A stretch of DNA of 64,000 bases from Acidobacteriota bacterium (GTDB lineage Bacteria > Acidobacteriota > UBA6911 > JACQSX01). Below the pieces are notes generated by a model. That model made no database searches and was not told the DNA's origin. It saw only the letters and a list, made by a program, of their open reading frames with translations. The stretch is taken from positions 276,913 through 340,912 of the forward strand of contig JACQSX010000010.1 in the NCBI GenBank assembly GCA_016211105.1. Reading direction: 5' to 3'. Made by a program: the position numbers and the translations under genes. This document shows, piece by piece, positions 44,684-53,369 of the stretch (its first letter is position 1; each line of letters opens with the position of its first letter).

Positions 44684-45847
44684 TCATTCGAAATTCTTGA
44701 TTTTCGAGATTTCTTCAATGGCGGTTTGATAACAGCGAAGGACTCGATCCCAAGAATAATTTCGACCTACGTAATCCCGTCCGCGCATTCCCATTCTTGT
44801 GCCAAGCTCAAAGTCCGCGCAGAGCTGATTGACTGCCTCATGGAGCGAGACAGGGTCGTCAAAGAGCAAACCTGCTCCGCTTGAGCGTATATGTCCTTCC
44901 AGTACGGCGGAACCACGCCGCCCGATCACCGGTCTACCTTGGGCCCAAGCCTCCAGGGCCGCTAGGCTCAGACTTTCATATAAGGAGGGGACGATCAAAG
45001 CGAGGCATCGTTGCAGCAGCGAAATTTTCTCCTGCTCGCTGACCTGGGCCATCAGGCGGATCCGCGGATGTGATGGCAGACCGATGATGGGCGTGCCAGC
45101 AACCACCAGTTGCACGTCAGGCAGAGGGAGGCCAAGGAACCAGTCCGCTAGCTCGGTGATCCCTTTATGAGCATCGATGCGGCCGATGTATAAGAAGAAC
45201 CGCTCGGCCGGCGGCGACGGACGGGTAACGGGGGGAACGTCGATGCCGGTACCAACCACCTCGGATGGAACATGTTGATTGTGGAAGACTCGCTCAACCA
45301 GCGCCTTTTCTGCTTCCGTGTTGTAAAAGATTTTCTTGGGAAGATGAAAGACGGTCCGGTAAATTGCCAGTCGCAGCGGAGGCTCATCGTGAGCTGTAGG
45401 AACGAGTATGGCGCGCTCGGGAGCAATTGCGATTCCATCGACGGTGGTGGCATAAAGGTATGTGAGAAAAATGACCGAGGCGTAACCTGCGCGTTCCGCC
45501 TCCAGGTATTGATGCAGGCGGGGAGATACCGGTCCTTGCCAATTGAGCCAGGTCCGTTCTTCCTCCAGGGAGTGCGGCTGGGCATAGAGAAGCTCTCGGA
45601 GTTTTTTTAAACCCTGGTGCTTCCGGCGCCCTTCCACCGGGAAGCGGCGAACCAGGACGCCGTTGCAGGTCGTTTCCCCTTCCGGGAAATGGTTGCTCCA
45701 GTCGTAGTAGTCCAGGGCGCAGGTGGTCAAAACCTCGACCTCGTACGATTGCGTAAGGCGCTCGGCCACGGCCCGGCAGAGTGACTCGGAGCCGCCGATC
45801 ACTTCTTCACCGTAGCGTTGAATGACGAATGCGATTTTCTTTTTCAC
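44684..45847 (-). CDS. GT4-family glycosyltransferase
   Basis: 387-residue group 1 glycosyltransferase. The track ORF starts at 46261, antisense through the next gene; GTG 45847 gives the correct N-terminus KKKIAFVIQRYGEEVIGGSE. Acceptor domain EVLTTCALDYYDWSNHFPEG; donor domain FFLYIGRIDAHKGITELADW and LYESLSLAALEAWAQGRPVI. Close relative of the GT4 at 24778. Convergent with the GT2 gene, four bases apart, and divergent from the next GT4 with only 30 bases between start codons, so their promoters must overlap neighbouring coding sequence. Confidence 0.87.
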   Translation of the reverse strand: MKKKIAFVIQRYGEEVIGGSESLCRAVAERLTQSYEVEVLTTCALDYYDWSNHFPEGETTCNGVLVRRFPVEGRRKHQGLKKLRELLYAQPHSLEEERTWLNWQGPVSPRLHQYLEAERAGYASVIFLTYLYATTVDGIAIAPERAILVPTAHDEPPLRLAIYRTVFHLPKKIFYNTEAEKALVERVFHNQHVPSEVVGTGIDVPPVTRPSPPAERFFLYIGRIDAHKGITELADWFLGLPLPDVQLVVAGTPIIGLPSHPRIRLMAQVSEQEKISLLQRCLALIVPSLYESLSLAALEAWAQGRPVIGRRGSAVLEGHIRSSGAGLLFDDPVSLHEAVNQLCADFELGTRMGMRGRDYVGRNYSWDRVLRCYQTAIEEISKIKNFE

Positions 45848-45877
45848 GGCTGATCTGCAGATGATAATGGAACACTC

Positions 45878-47044
45878 ATGGAAAGAAAAACTGGTGTGCT
45901 GACAGTGGGAATCGATTTTCGGCCGGTTCACAAGCCCGCCACTGCCAGGCGGGGGATCGGCAATTATACGCACAACTTGACACGCGCCCTGGCGGCATCG
46001 CCGGCTTCCAAGGAAATTTATCTCTGCGTTTCCGACTCGGCAAACAGTTGCGGCTTGGGAATTCCGGTATTGGTGAAGTGGCCTCGGAAACCTGGACGGC
46101 TCCACTGGGTCTGGGACTCTCTGTTTCTGCGCCGCAAGCTGAATCCGTTGGGTTTGAACTTTTTCCATGCCACCGATCAGGTGAGTGTTCCTAAAGGGAT
46201 GGCCGGGACCAAGATCTTGATGCACCTCCACGATGTCATCCCTTTCCTGTTTTGGGATCAATATTCAACCCATCTCCCGCTTGATTTCAGGTTCGCTTTG
46301 AAGCGGAGTCTGCGGACGGCCTCACACGTCGACGCGGTAATCACCGACTCGGAATGTTCCCGAAGAGATATTTTGAAGTGGACGCGAGCCCAGCCGGAAC
46401 GAGTCCACGTGGTCGCTTTCGGCTGCGATGACCACTTCAAACGGGTTGAAGATCCAACCGCTCAGGAGGAGTTTGTGCAGGCAAGAGGTATCCGGACGCC
46501 ATACCTTCTTTACGTGGGAGCGACCGATCATCGAAAGAATCTGCCCTTCCTGATTCGCGCCTTTGGCCGGCTGCGTGAAGCGGGTTATTCCGGTTCGCTT
46601 TATCTGCTGGGAGACGAATTCACCAGGCACGATTTGGCCCAGGTGAAAAAAATCCGGGAAGAGATCTCGCGTTCTCGACATACTGGAGTGATCCATACCC
46701 CCGGTTATGTCGATCCCAGAGACTTAAGACTGTATCTGGCCTGCGCCGATGCCTTCGTTTTTCCCTCGCTTTATGAAGGCTTCGGCCTGCCTGCCCTGGA
46801 GGCAATGAGTTGCGGCACTCCGGTGGTGGTATCCAACCGATCGTCCATTCCGGAAGTTGTCGGAGACGCCGGTCTTTATTTCGATCCCTCGCGGGAAGAT
46901 GAATGTGTTCGCCAACTGCTTCTCCTCACTCGCACTCAAGGTTTGCGAGAGGAGTTGAGCCAGCGGGGTTTGGCTCGAGCTGAGCTTTTTTCCTGGCGGA
47001 ACGCAGTCGAGCAGATCTTGCAGATTTACGTAAAGTTAGTATGA
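45878..47044 (+). CDS. GT4-family glycosyltransferase (mannosyltransferase-like)
   Basis: 388 residues, group 1. TVGIDFRPVHKPATARRGIG is the typical start of WbaZ/MtfB-like mannosyl- or rhamnosyltransferases; then MHLHDVIPFLF, TDSECSRRDILKW, LYVGATDHRKNLPFLIRAFG and LYEGFGLPALEAMSCGTPVVV with both conserved Glu. Its 3' end overlaps the convergent FmdB-type gene by 19 bases. Same subfamily as the following GT at 47549. Sugar and linkage not predictable. Confidence 0.88.
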   Translation: MERKTGVLTVGIDFRPVHKPATARRGIGNYTHNLTRALAASPASKEIYLCVSDSANSCGLGIPVLVKWPRKPGRLHWVWDSLFLRRKLNPLGLNFFHATDQVSVPKGMAGTKILMHLHDVIPFLFWDQYSTHLPLDFRFALKRSLRTASHVDAVITDSECSRRDILKWTRAQPERVHVVAFGCDDHFKRVEDPTAQEEFVQARGIRTPYLLYVGATDHRKNLPFLIRAFGRLREAGYSGSLYLLGDEFTRHDLAQVKKIREEISRSRHTGVIHTPGYVDPRDLRLYLACADAFVFPSLYEGFGLPALEAMSCGTPVVVSNRSSIPEVVGDAGLYFDPSREDECVRQLLLLTRTQGLREELSQRGLARAELFSWRNAVEQILQIYVKLV

Positions 47045-47409
47045 GAATTGTCACCGCGCTCGTCAACGCCCGCGGAGTCCTCAAGTGAATCAGGACTTTC
47101 TCCCGCTTCAAGTCGATCCACCATCTCGTCGAACTCAGGGCCCAGGTCCTCGCCCGCCTCGTGGCCAAGTTTTCTCATCATGCGCGCCATCGATTTGGGA
47201 TCATTCTCGTCCAGGTTACCCCACATTGCCGGGTCGGCAAGGTTCTCGATGCGGCTTTCCTCGGAACGCAATATTCCGACGCGTGAAATCAATTTTCTGA
47301 CATTAGCGCTGCCGCACCGGCATTTGACGTGATCGGCATCGGAGCTACGCCAAAAAAGGCGTGAAAAGCGACAATTACAATCAGAGCACCGGTATTCGTA
47401 GATTGGCAT
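47026..47409 (-). CDS. FmdB-type zinc-ribbon protein
   Basis: 127 residues from ATG 47409; the track start 47571 adds 54 residues unlike the family. The N-terminal MPIYEYRCSDCNCRFS is the FmdB/CxxC_CxxC_SSSS signature: a small putative regulatory zinc ribbon of unknown target. The second knuckle reads VKCRCGSANVRKLIS, that is CxC where CxxC is usual, so metal binding may be altered. The rest is acidic and helical (MARMMRKLGHEAGEDLG). It sits between two plus-strand GT genes in opposite orientation and overlaps the end of the first. Confidence 0.8.
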   Translation of the reverse strand: MPIYEYRCSDCNCRFSRLFWRSSDADHVKCRCGSANVRKLISRVGILRSEESRIENLADPAMWGNLDENDPKSMARMMRKLGHEAGEDLGPEFDEMVDRLEAGESPDSLEDSAGVDERGDNSHTNFT

Positions 47410-47548
47410 TGGGTTAATATAGGTCGGTTTACAGGAGTTGGCAAGATCTGATGCGGGTGATCGGGTTTGGCAAGCCAAAGGAATTCCAAAGAAAGCGCCA
47501 AATTTCTCGTGATCCCGCCCGAGCCAATACATCGTCACGGTATCCTTC

Positions 47549-48925
47549 ATGCGCGTAGCGATTGATTGCAAACCATTGCAGGAAGGAGCGGCAGGCGTGC
47601 GCTCTTATTTGCGCAACCTGTTGCCTCAGTTGGCTTCCTTGCCCGGGATACAGCTAACCTGTTTTTTTTCCTCTGCTTTCAGAGTTCCTGACTTGCCTCC
47701 GGGAGTACAAGCTAGGTCGGTGCCAGGACCGTGGATCAACAACTGGGTATGGATGGAATGGCAGCTACCACGCGCGGTCCGAGCGTACCATGGGCGGGTA
47801 TCGGCTGCCAGGGATCCGGTGTCAGCTCGAAAGGCTCAACACACAACTGGGCGAGATCGTACCGTGGGCTGTCAAACCCCGGATGTCGATCATCTCATTC
47901 GACGTGGCGATCTCGCAGTCCTCGATTCCGGGTCCGGTGTCCCTGAACCTCTAGGCCGGGCATCCAACTCCGGGTTGCCAACGCTCAAACGTGAATCTCC
48001 GATTCCTGACTCCCCCCTCCCGAACTCCAACTCCCGATCCCCGAGCCCGATCGACGTTTTCCATTTCCCTGCTTACACTGCTTCATCAAGAGTGTCTTGC
48101 AAGAAGGTCGTCAGCGTCTACGATGTCAGTTATGCGGCCCACCCCGAATGGTATCCGTATGCGGCTGGGAAGTTTCGACAGAGATTCTACCTGCGGTCGG
48201 CCGAAGGCGCCGATGCCGTGATCACCACGTCGGATTTCTCCAAGGATGAAATCGTCCGAGTTTATTCGGTCCGACCCGAGCGCGTTTTCCGCATCCACCT
48301 TGCCTCGGGGCTGGAGGGTGTGCGCCCGGCACAACGTTGGGAGCGGGGGGGGCAGTTGCGCGCCTACCTGTTGCACGTCGGCGATCTGCATACCCGGCGA
48401 AATTTGCTCACGGCGTTGGATGCACTTCGGATGGTAGCGACGGAACTCGATCTAGAATTTGTCTTCATCGGCCGGGATCTCGGCGCGCGCGCCGAGATCC
48501 AGCGACACGCCGTGGCGTCGGGGTGCGCAGACCGCCTGCGCTTTCTGCACGACGTTCCAGTGGAGCAAATGCCCCACTGGTATCAAAATGCGATGGTCCT
48601 GGTCTATCCATCGCGTTATGAAGGATTCGGATTGCCCCTGCTCGAGGCGATGCAGTGGGGTTGCCCGGTGGTGGCGTCACGGGCAGCTTCCATTCCCGAG
48701 GTCACGGGCGACGCCGCCTGGCTGGTGGATCCGGACAGCGCGCAGCAAATGGCGACCGCCATTCGAGCGGTTCGGCAGCAACCGGAGATGCGAGCAACCC
48801 TGGTCACACGAGGTTTCGAAAGAGTGAAAAACTTTAGCTGGAGAGAAACGGCAGCACAGACACTCGGGGTTTACCAGCATGTCTTGGAGTCCAAGGACCC
48901 AAAGTCGCAAGAATGCAAGGTTTGA
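47549..48925 (+). CDS. GT4-family glycosyltransferase with in-frame insertion
   Basis: 458 residues. MRVAIDCKPLQEGAAGVRSY, DVFHFPAYTASS, VSVYDVSYAAHPEWYP, LLHVGDLHTRRNLLTALDAL and YEGFGLPLLEAMQWGCPVVA define a complete group 1 enzyme of the same type as the gene at 45878. Residues about 81-167, between WQLPRAVRAY and IDVFHFPAY, are extra: Ser/Pro-rich and repetitive at DNA level (ESPIPDSPLPNSNSRSPSP), with no place in the GT-B fold except as a surface loop. Without it the protein would be about 370 residues, the normal size. The gene may still be active. Neighbours belong to the same glycan cluster. Confidence 0.82.
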   Translation: MRVAIDCKPLQEGAAGVRSYLRNLLPQLASLPGIQLTCFFSSAFRVPDLPPGVQARSVPGPWINNWVWMEWQLPRAVRAYHGRVSAARDPVSARKAQHTTGRDRTVGCQTPDVDHLIRRGDLAVLDSGSGVPEPLGRASNSGLPTLKRESPIPDSPLPNSNSRSPSPIDVFHFPAYTASSRVSCKKVVSVYDVSYAAHPEWYPYAAGKFRQRFYLRSAEGADAVITTSDFSKDEIVRVYSVRPERVFRIHLASGLEGVRPAQRWERGGQLRAYLLHVGDLHTRRNLLTALDALRMVATELDLEFVFIGRDLGARAEIQRHAVASGCADRLRFLHDVPVEQMPHWYQNAMVLVYPSRYEGFGLPLLEAMQWGCPVVASRAASIPEVTGDAAWLVDPDSAQQMATAIRAVRQQPEMRATLVTRGFERVKNFSWRETAAQTLGVYQHVLESKDPKSQECKV

Positions 48926-49126
48926 ACTGGACTGCTCTCCGTGTCACAGCCCGTTCGACCGCAGTCCATTGTTCGTCACGCCTCCACTGCCATCACACCG
49001 TGATTTGCCTTTGCCGGCGGGTTTGCCTTAACGAAGTCGATTGTCAGCCGGAATTTTGCGACTTTGCGGCGTGGCGTCTTTGCGGTAAATTCGTATCGCA
49101 ACGACGCAAGCCGTGAGAGGGAAACA

Positions 49127-51043
49127 TTGAGGCGGATTTTTGTGTTACTTTTTCAAAGCCGGCAGCGAAAGCTGCTTCAGACTTTGCATTTGGGCGTCCT
49201 TACGTTCTTTTTCTTCGGTTACGTCCCGGCTGTACCTGGCGGTCCCAGGTGGAACATCCTTTTGTTTACCATCGATTCCTGTAATGCCAGTCGGATGAGC
49301 CTGTATGGAAATGGAGTCGAGACCACACCCACTTTAGATCGCTGGGCCCAGCAAGCGACCGTTTTTCAGCAGGCTCACAGTGTTTCCGCCTGGACGGCTC
49401 CAGGATTGGTTTCTATTTTGTCTGGAACCTTGCCGGGCGTTCATGGTGTGGATTCCCGTGATCGCCACGCGGAAGGCACGCTTCCGACGCTCTTGAAGAT
49501 CTTCCAGCAGCAGGGATATGAAGTTCCGAATCTGAACTTCTTTACTTTTGCTCCCTACTACCAGAACCTCGGGTTGCCCTCGATTGACAGAAGCTACTTC
49601 ACGGAAAATGACGGCGACGAGCTTTTAAACTACCTCGATCGGAACGCGGAGCGGCCATTTTTCATCTGGTACCACACCACCAAGGTCCATCAGCCGTACA
49701 ATCCTCCTGAAGATGTTTTAAAAAGGATTTTGGAGATGGAAGATGAAGTCGCCAGTCATCGGTCATCGGTCATCGGTCAGAAAGAAATTGCAGGGCGGCA
49801 AAAGACAAACTGGGACGAAGCTCTTGGAACTGCAGCCATCCAAGCGGTTCGGAACGGCGCGATCGTACCGAGAGGATCCGTGAAGTTTCAACCCGGGGAT
49901 CAGCGCGCCCTCTGGGCGGTGTATGACGGAGAGCTTTACAATATGGATGCCTTTTTTGGACGTGTTCTGGAGAAACTACGCCAGAAAGGGGTGGAAGGCC
50001 GCACCTTGGTCGTGCTGACTGCCGACCATGGGGAGGAACTCCTGGAGCACGGATTTGTGGGACATGCCAGCACGTCGCTGAGTGCAAAGTTGTTTGAGGA
50101 GGTTACGCATATTCCGCTCATCTTTCGACTTCCAGGCCAGGTAAAAGGGAGAAGGATTTCAGGTTTGGTACAACAAATCGACATCGCTCCGACCATTCTC
50201 GACCTCTTAGAATTCCCCGTACCCGGAACCATGCAGGGTGCGAGCTTAAAAGGCCTTCTGGCCAATGAGTCCGAAGTTGGGGGTGGAGAAAAAGTCAAGG
50301 GAAGGGGAAACGCGATGACTGCAGTCCAAAATGCCGAGGATCTGAAGGATTCCTATGCTGCTGTGCCGCCTGGTCGCTCTCGATCCGGGAAGCGCATGGG
50401 AGGAAGAACCAAGGGAACCGCCGTGCCGTTACGGTCTCAACTTTTTCTGGAGAGCGTTATCGCGGGCAATCAAACCACGAAGGAACGAGAAAGTATGTGG
50501 GTGAAGGGGATCCGTACCGGGGCGTTGAAATACATCCAGGAGGTGAGCGGTGGACGAATTACCAATGAGTATTTGTTCAATCTGAACCAGGATCCGAGGG
50601 AACAGAAGAATCTAGCGCCGCTGAGAAAGAGAGATGTGGCGCATTTTCGAAAGCAGGTTCTCCAGACAACAGTGCAGAACCAAGGGCTGCGTGATCAATA
50701 CTCCCCTCCGCAATTTGCATCCAAGGCGGCTGATGAGCGCGTCAAGGAGTGTCCCACGCTCGAAATGCCCGAGCCTGGGCAAACGCTGGAGTATCATCTC
50801 CACACTGGCGCCATGCTGTTTCAGTGGAAAGGCGATGCGAATGTCGAATACATCATTGAATATGACATTGGCCTTGGAGATCATCAGGTGGCCGGCCAGT
50901 ATGAGGCCAAAGGCAATTATCAGGTGCTTGGGCCTTTCCCGCCCGAACTTTGGATTTCGTTAAAAGCGTGGAACCCTTTTAAAATTCGCGTCGCATATGC
51001 GGGCACGGAGTGTTGGAGCGAGTGGCGAACGTTCTATTTTTGA
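49127..51043 (+). CDS. Alkaline-phosphatase-superfamily (sulfatase-like) exported enzyme
   Basis: 638 residues from TTG 49127 with GAGAGG upstream; the track start is 49064. The hydrophobic leader (TLHLGVLTFFFFGYVPAVPG) exports or anchors it. Sulfatase-fold motifs: NILLFTIDSCNASRMSLYG, the active-site segment SAWTAPGLVSILSGTLPG, LVVLTADHGEELLEHG and HASTSLSAKLFEEVTHIPLI. The Cys/Ser-x-Pro-x-Arg formylglycine site is absent; Thr occupies the nucleophile position, as in phosphotransferases, so sulfate cleavage is doubtful. An ATCGGTC tandem repeat (about 49755-49787) sits in frame as ASHRSSVIGQ. Possibly modifies the glycan with, or strips, a phospho-substituent (inference). It is followed directly by the sugar transferase gene. 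Confidence 0.8.
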   Translation: MRRIFVLLFQSRQRKLLQTLHLGVLTFFFFGYVPAVPGGPRWNILLFTIDSCNASRMSLYGNGVETTPTLDRWAQQATVFQQAHSVSAWTAPGLVSILSGTLPGVHGVDSRDRHAEGTLPTLLKIFQQQGYEVPNLNFFTFAPYYQNLGLPSIDRSYFTENDGDELLNYLDRNAERPFFIWYHTTKVHQPYNPPEDVLKRILEMEDEVASHRSSVIGQKEIAGRQKTNWDEALGTAAIQAVRNGAIVPRGSVKFQPGDQRALWAVYDGELYNMDAFFGRVLEKLRQKGVEGRTLVVLTADHGEELLEHGFVGHASTSLSAKLFEEVTHIPLIFRLPGQVKGRRISGLVQQIDIAPTILDLLEFPVPGTMQGASLKGLLANESEVGGGEKVKGRGNAMTAVQNAEDLKDSYAAVPPGRSRSGKRMGGRTKGTAVPLRSQLFLESVIAGNQTTKERESMWVKGIRTGALKYIQEVSGGRITNEYLFNLNQDPREQKNLAPLRKRDVAHFRKQVLQTTVQNQGLRDQYSPPQFASKAADERVKECPTLEMPEPGQTLEYHLHTGAMLFQWKGDANVEYIIEYDIGLGDHQVAGQYEAKGNYQVLGPFPPELWISLKAWNPFKIRVAYAGTECWSEWRTFYF

Positions 51044-52474
51044 GTGAGTGTGCCGTTCGACATGATTGAGGCGGGACAGCGCAGAAAACTTCGCATTCTG
51101 GTGACCCTGCTGGGCGATTTGACGGCAGTTGCCCTGGCCTATGTGGCGGCGTTTTATCTGCGCGCCATGATTCCGCTTGCTCGGAGTTACATGCCGTTTG
51201 GACGCTTCTTCCAGGTGAAGCATTATTGGCTGCTTTTGTTTGTGTCCCAAGCGGCGGTGCTTTATTTTTTCGGTCTTTATGATCGCATCCACCAGGACCA
51301 AAAACGGCAAGCGTTGCTGCAAATCCCCGTGGCGCTGTTCATCCAGTTCCTGCTGGTCGTGGCGTTTTACTTTTTTGCCGGAGAGTTCTTGTTTCCTCGC
51401 TCTATTTTTGTTGGATTCTACATCCTCAACAACGTATTGATTCTCGCTTGGCGCGGGATGCTAATCGATGTTTACGCTCCCAAGAGCCAAAAGCGTGTGA
51501 TCTTGTTCGGCTTGGGAAAAACGGCGCGCGAATTCATACGAAATTTGGAAGAAAACCCGTATTTTGGTTTGAAGATTGTCGGATTGGTGCAAGAAAACCC
51601 GTCCAATGAATCTCAGAACGGTCCCGTGCCGCCGGCTACGCAATTTGAGGGATATCCCATTCTGGGCACGCGAGACGACCTGGTGCAGGTAGTAGAACGT
51701 CACAAGGTGGATGCCATTGTTATGATACCGGAATCTTCCTGGCAAGATCAGTTGATTGATGCAATCGGTCGCAGCGAGCAGACCAATGCAAATATTTTTG
51801 TGGTTCCCTCAATTTTCGAGATGCTGATTAGCAAAATGCAGCACTTGCAAATTCATGACATCCCGTTGGTGGAGGTGGTGAGGAACCCAACTGCCGGAGC
51901 GCGGTTTTACACCAAGCGCATGTTGGACATCTTCTTTTCCGCACTACTGCTGCTGTTGCTGCTTCCGGTGTTTGCGATCGTGGCGGCAACAATCAGAATT
52001 TCCAGCCCTGGACCTGTAGTTTACAGGCAGAAGCGAGTGGGTAAGGACGGCGCGCTTTTTGTCGTTTACAAATTTCGCACCATGGTGCTGGATGCCGAAG
52101 CAAAGACAGGCGCGGTATTGGCGAGTGAAAACGACGCGCGCGTTACCCCCCTGGGAAAATGGCTGCGACAATTGCGCCTGGACGAGTTGCCGCAACTTGT
52201 TAACATTCTTGAGGGCAACATGAGCTTTGTAGGCCCAAGGCCGGAGCGGCCCGAGTTTGTTGAAAAGTTCAGTGAAACCATCCCCGGGTATCGAGAACGT
52301 TTTAAAATGAAGCCGGGTATTACCGGCTTGGCGCAGGTGCACGGGGAGTATCACACGTCTCCTGAGATGAAGCTGCGCTACGACCTGGCCTATATCCACA
52401 ACCACAACCTTCTCCTGGACCTGATGATCGTGCTAGAAACAATCAAAATTGTGTTGACTCGCAAGGGAGTGTAA
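51044..52474 (+). CDS. Polyprenyl-phosphate sugar-1-phosphate transferase (WcaJ/WbaP-like)
   Basis: Initiating enzyme of exopolysaccharide or O-unit synthesis: transfers sugar-1-phosphate from a UDP-sugar to undecaprenyl phosphate at the inner membrane. Four to five N-terminal helices (GDLTAVALAYVAAFYLRAMI), a CoA-binding-like Rossmann domain (KRVILFGLGKTAREFIRNLE), then the catalytic domain with VYRQKRVGKDGALFVVYKFR, RLDELPQLVNILEGNMSFVG and PRPERPEF, ending KPGITGLAQVHGEY. All key motifs are intact; 476 residues is normal. GTG 51044 follows the previous stop without a gap. It is the best evidence that this cluster builds a lipid-linked glycan. Confidence 0.93.
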   Translation: MSVPFDMIEAGQRRKLRILVTLLGDLTAVALAYVAAFYLRAMIPLARSYMPFGRFFQVKHYWLLLFVSQAAVLYFFGLYDRIHQDQKRQALLQIPVALFIQFLLVVAFYFFAGEFLFPRSIFVGFYILNNVLILAWRGMLIDVYAPKSQKRVILFGLGKTAREFIRNLEENPYFGLKIVGLVQENPSNESQNGPVPPATQFEGYPILGTRDDLVQVVERHKVDAIVMIPESSWQDQLIDAIGRSEQTNANIFVVPSIFEMLISKMQHLQIHDIPLVEVVRNPTAGARFYTKRMLDIFFSALLLLLLLPVFAIVAATIRISSPGPVVYRQKRVGKDGALFVVYKFRTMVLDAEAKTGAVLASENDARVTPLGKWLRQLRLDELPQLVNILEGNMSFVGPRPERPEFVEKFSETIPGYRERFKMKPGITGLAQVHGEYHTSPEMKLRYDLAYIHNHNLLLDLMIVLETIKIVLTRKGV

Positions 52475-52485
52475 CGCCCTCAACC

Positions 52486-53265
52486 ATGCATCCCATCTTT
52501 CTTAAAATCGGCAGTCTGACGATTTACACGCATGGAGTCCTGACTGCGCTCGCTTTTCTGGCCGGTATCTGGCTTGTGCTTCGACACGGGCGGGAAGAGA
52601 ATTTGGATGCCGATAAGTTAAATGAATTATTTATTTATATTTTAATTTCCGGCATCGTTGGCGCCCGCCTGTTTTCGGTGCTATTTGACGGAGAGTTCCG
52701 CTGGTATCTGGCTCACCCGATCGAGATTCTGAAGATTTGGCATGGAGGGCTCGTTTACTATGGTGGCTTCATCTTTGGCGTTATTACCAGTATTGTCTTT
52801 CTGAAGGCGCATCGAATGCCGGTCTGGTCCACCGGCGACGTACTGGCGCCCGGAATCTCCCTGGGCCAGATCATTGGCAGAATCGGTTGCCTGGCCGCAG
52901 CCGATTCGTGGGGAAAACCTACCCAGTTGCCGTGGGCGATTACCTATACCGATCCGGAGGCATTGGCCCCGCTGAACGTGCCGTTACATCCCACCGAGTT
53001 GTACATGGTTTTGGGCAATTTAGTGGTTCTGTGGAGTTTGCTTTGGCTGCGCAAACGAAGGAAATTCCACGGCCAGGTCTTCCTTACTTACGGGATCCTA
53101 TATCCCGCGATTCGCTTTGTGATCGAGTTTTATCGCGATGATCCACGCGGGATGTGGTTGGGTGATGCGCTTTCGACGGCTCAGATCATCAGCATCTTAT
53201 TCTTTATAACTTCGCTGATCCTGTATGTTGGCAGGCGAAAGACCGCTGCAGACACGGATCGCTGA
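52486..53265 (+). CDS. lgt: Prolipoprotein diacylglyceryl transferase
   Basis: Inner-membrane enzyme that moves diacylglycerol from phosphatidylglycerol to the lipobox Cys of prelipoproteins (PstS here is one such client). 259 residues with seven helices; signature stretches MHPIFLKIGSLTIYTHG, ILISGIVGARLFSVLFD, IWHGGLVYYGGFIFG and LGQIIGRIGCLAAADSWGKP with the essential Arg. The Asn of the usual GRxxN is Cys here, as in several other phyla. 11 bases after the sugar transferase gene, so probably cotranscribed; there is no functional link to the glycan genes. Confidence 0.93.
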   Translation: MHPIFLKIGSLTIYTHGVLTALAFLAGIWLVLRHGREENLDADKLNELFIYILISGIVGARLFSVLFDGEFRWYLAHPIEILKIWHGGLVYYGGFIFGVITSIVFLKAHRMPVWSTGDVLAPGISLGQIIGRIGCLAAADSWGKPTQLPWAITYTDPEALAPLNVPLHPTELYMVLGNLVVLWSLLWLRKRRKFHGQVFLTYGILYPAIRFVIEFYRDDPRGMWLGDALSTAQIISILFFITSLILYVGRRKTAADTDR

Positions 53266-53369
53266 GAAGCCCGTGCGGCGCCTCGACAGCGCGGTGGGGG
53301 AGATTTTTCGCGCAGCAACGTAAACGGGTTGGCAGAAGTTTGCCATGGAACGGGAGAGATGAATATGAG

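Noticed and set aside
45878-46261. N-terminal extension of the minus-strand GT4 as given in the ORF track
   Set aside because: It is antisense to the neighbouring GT4 and unlike the family N-terminus, which begins at GTG 45847.
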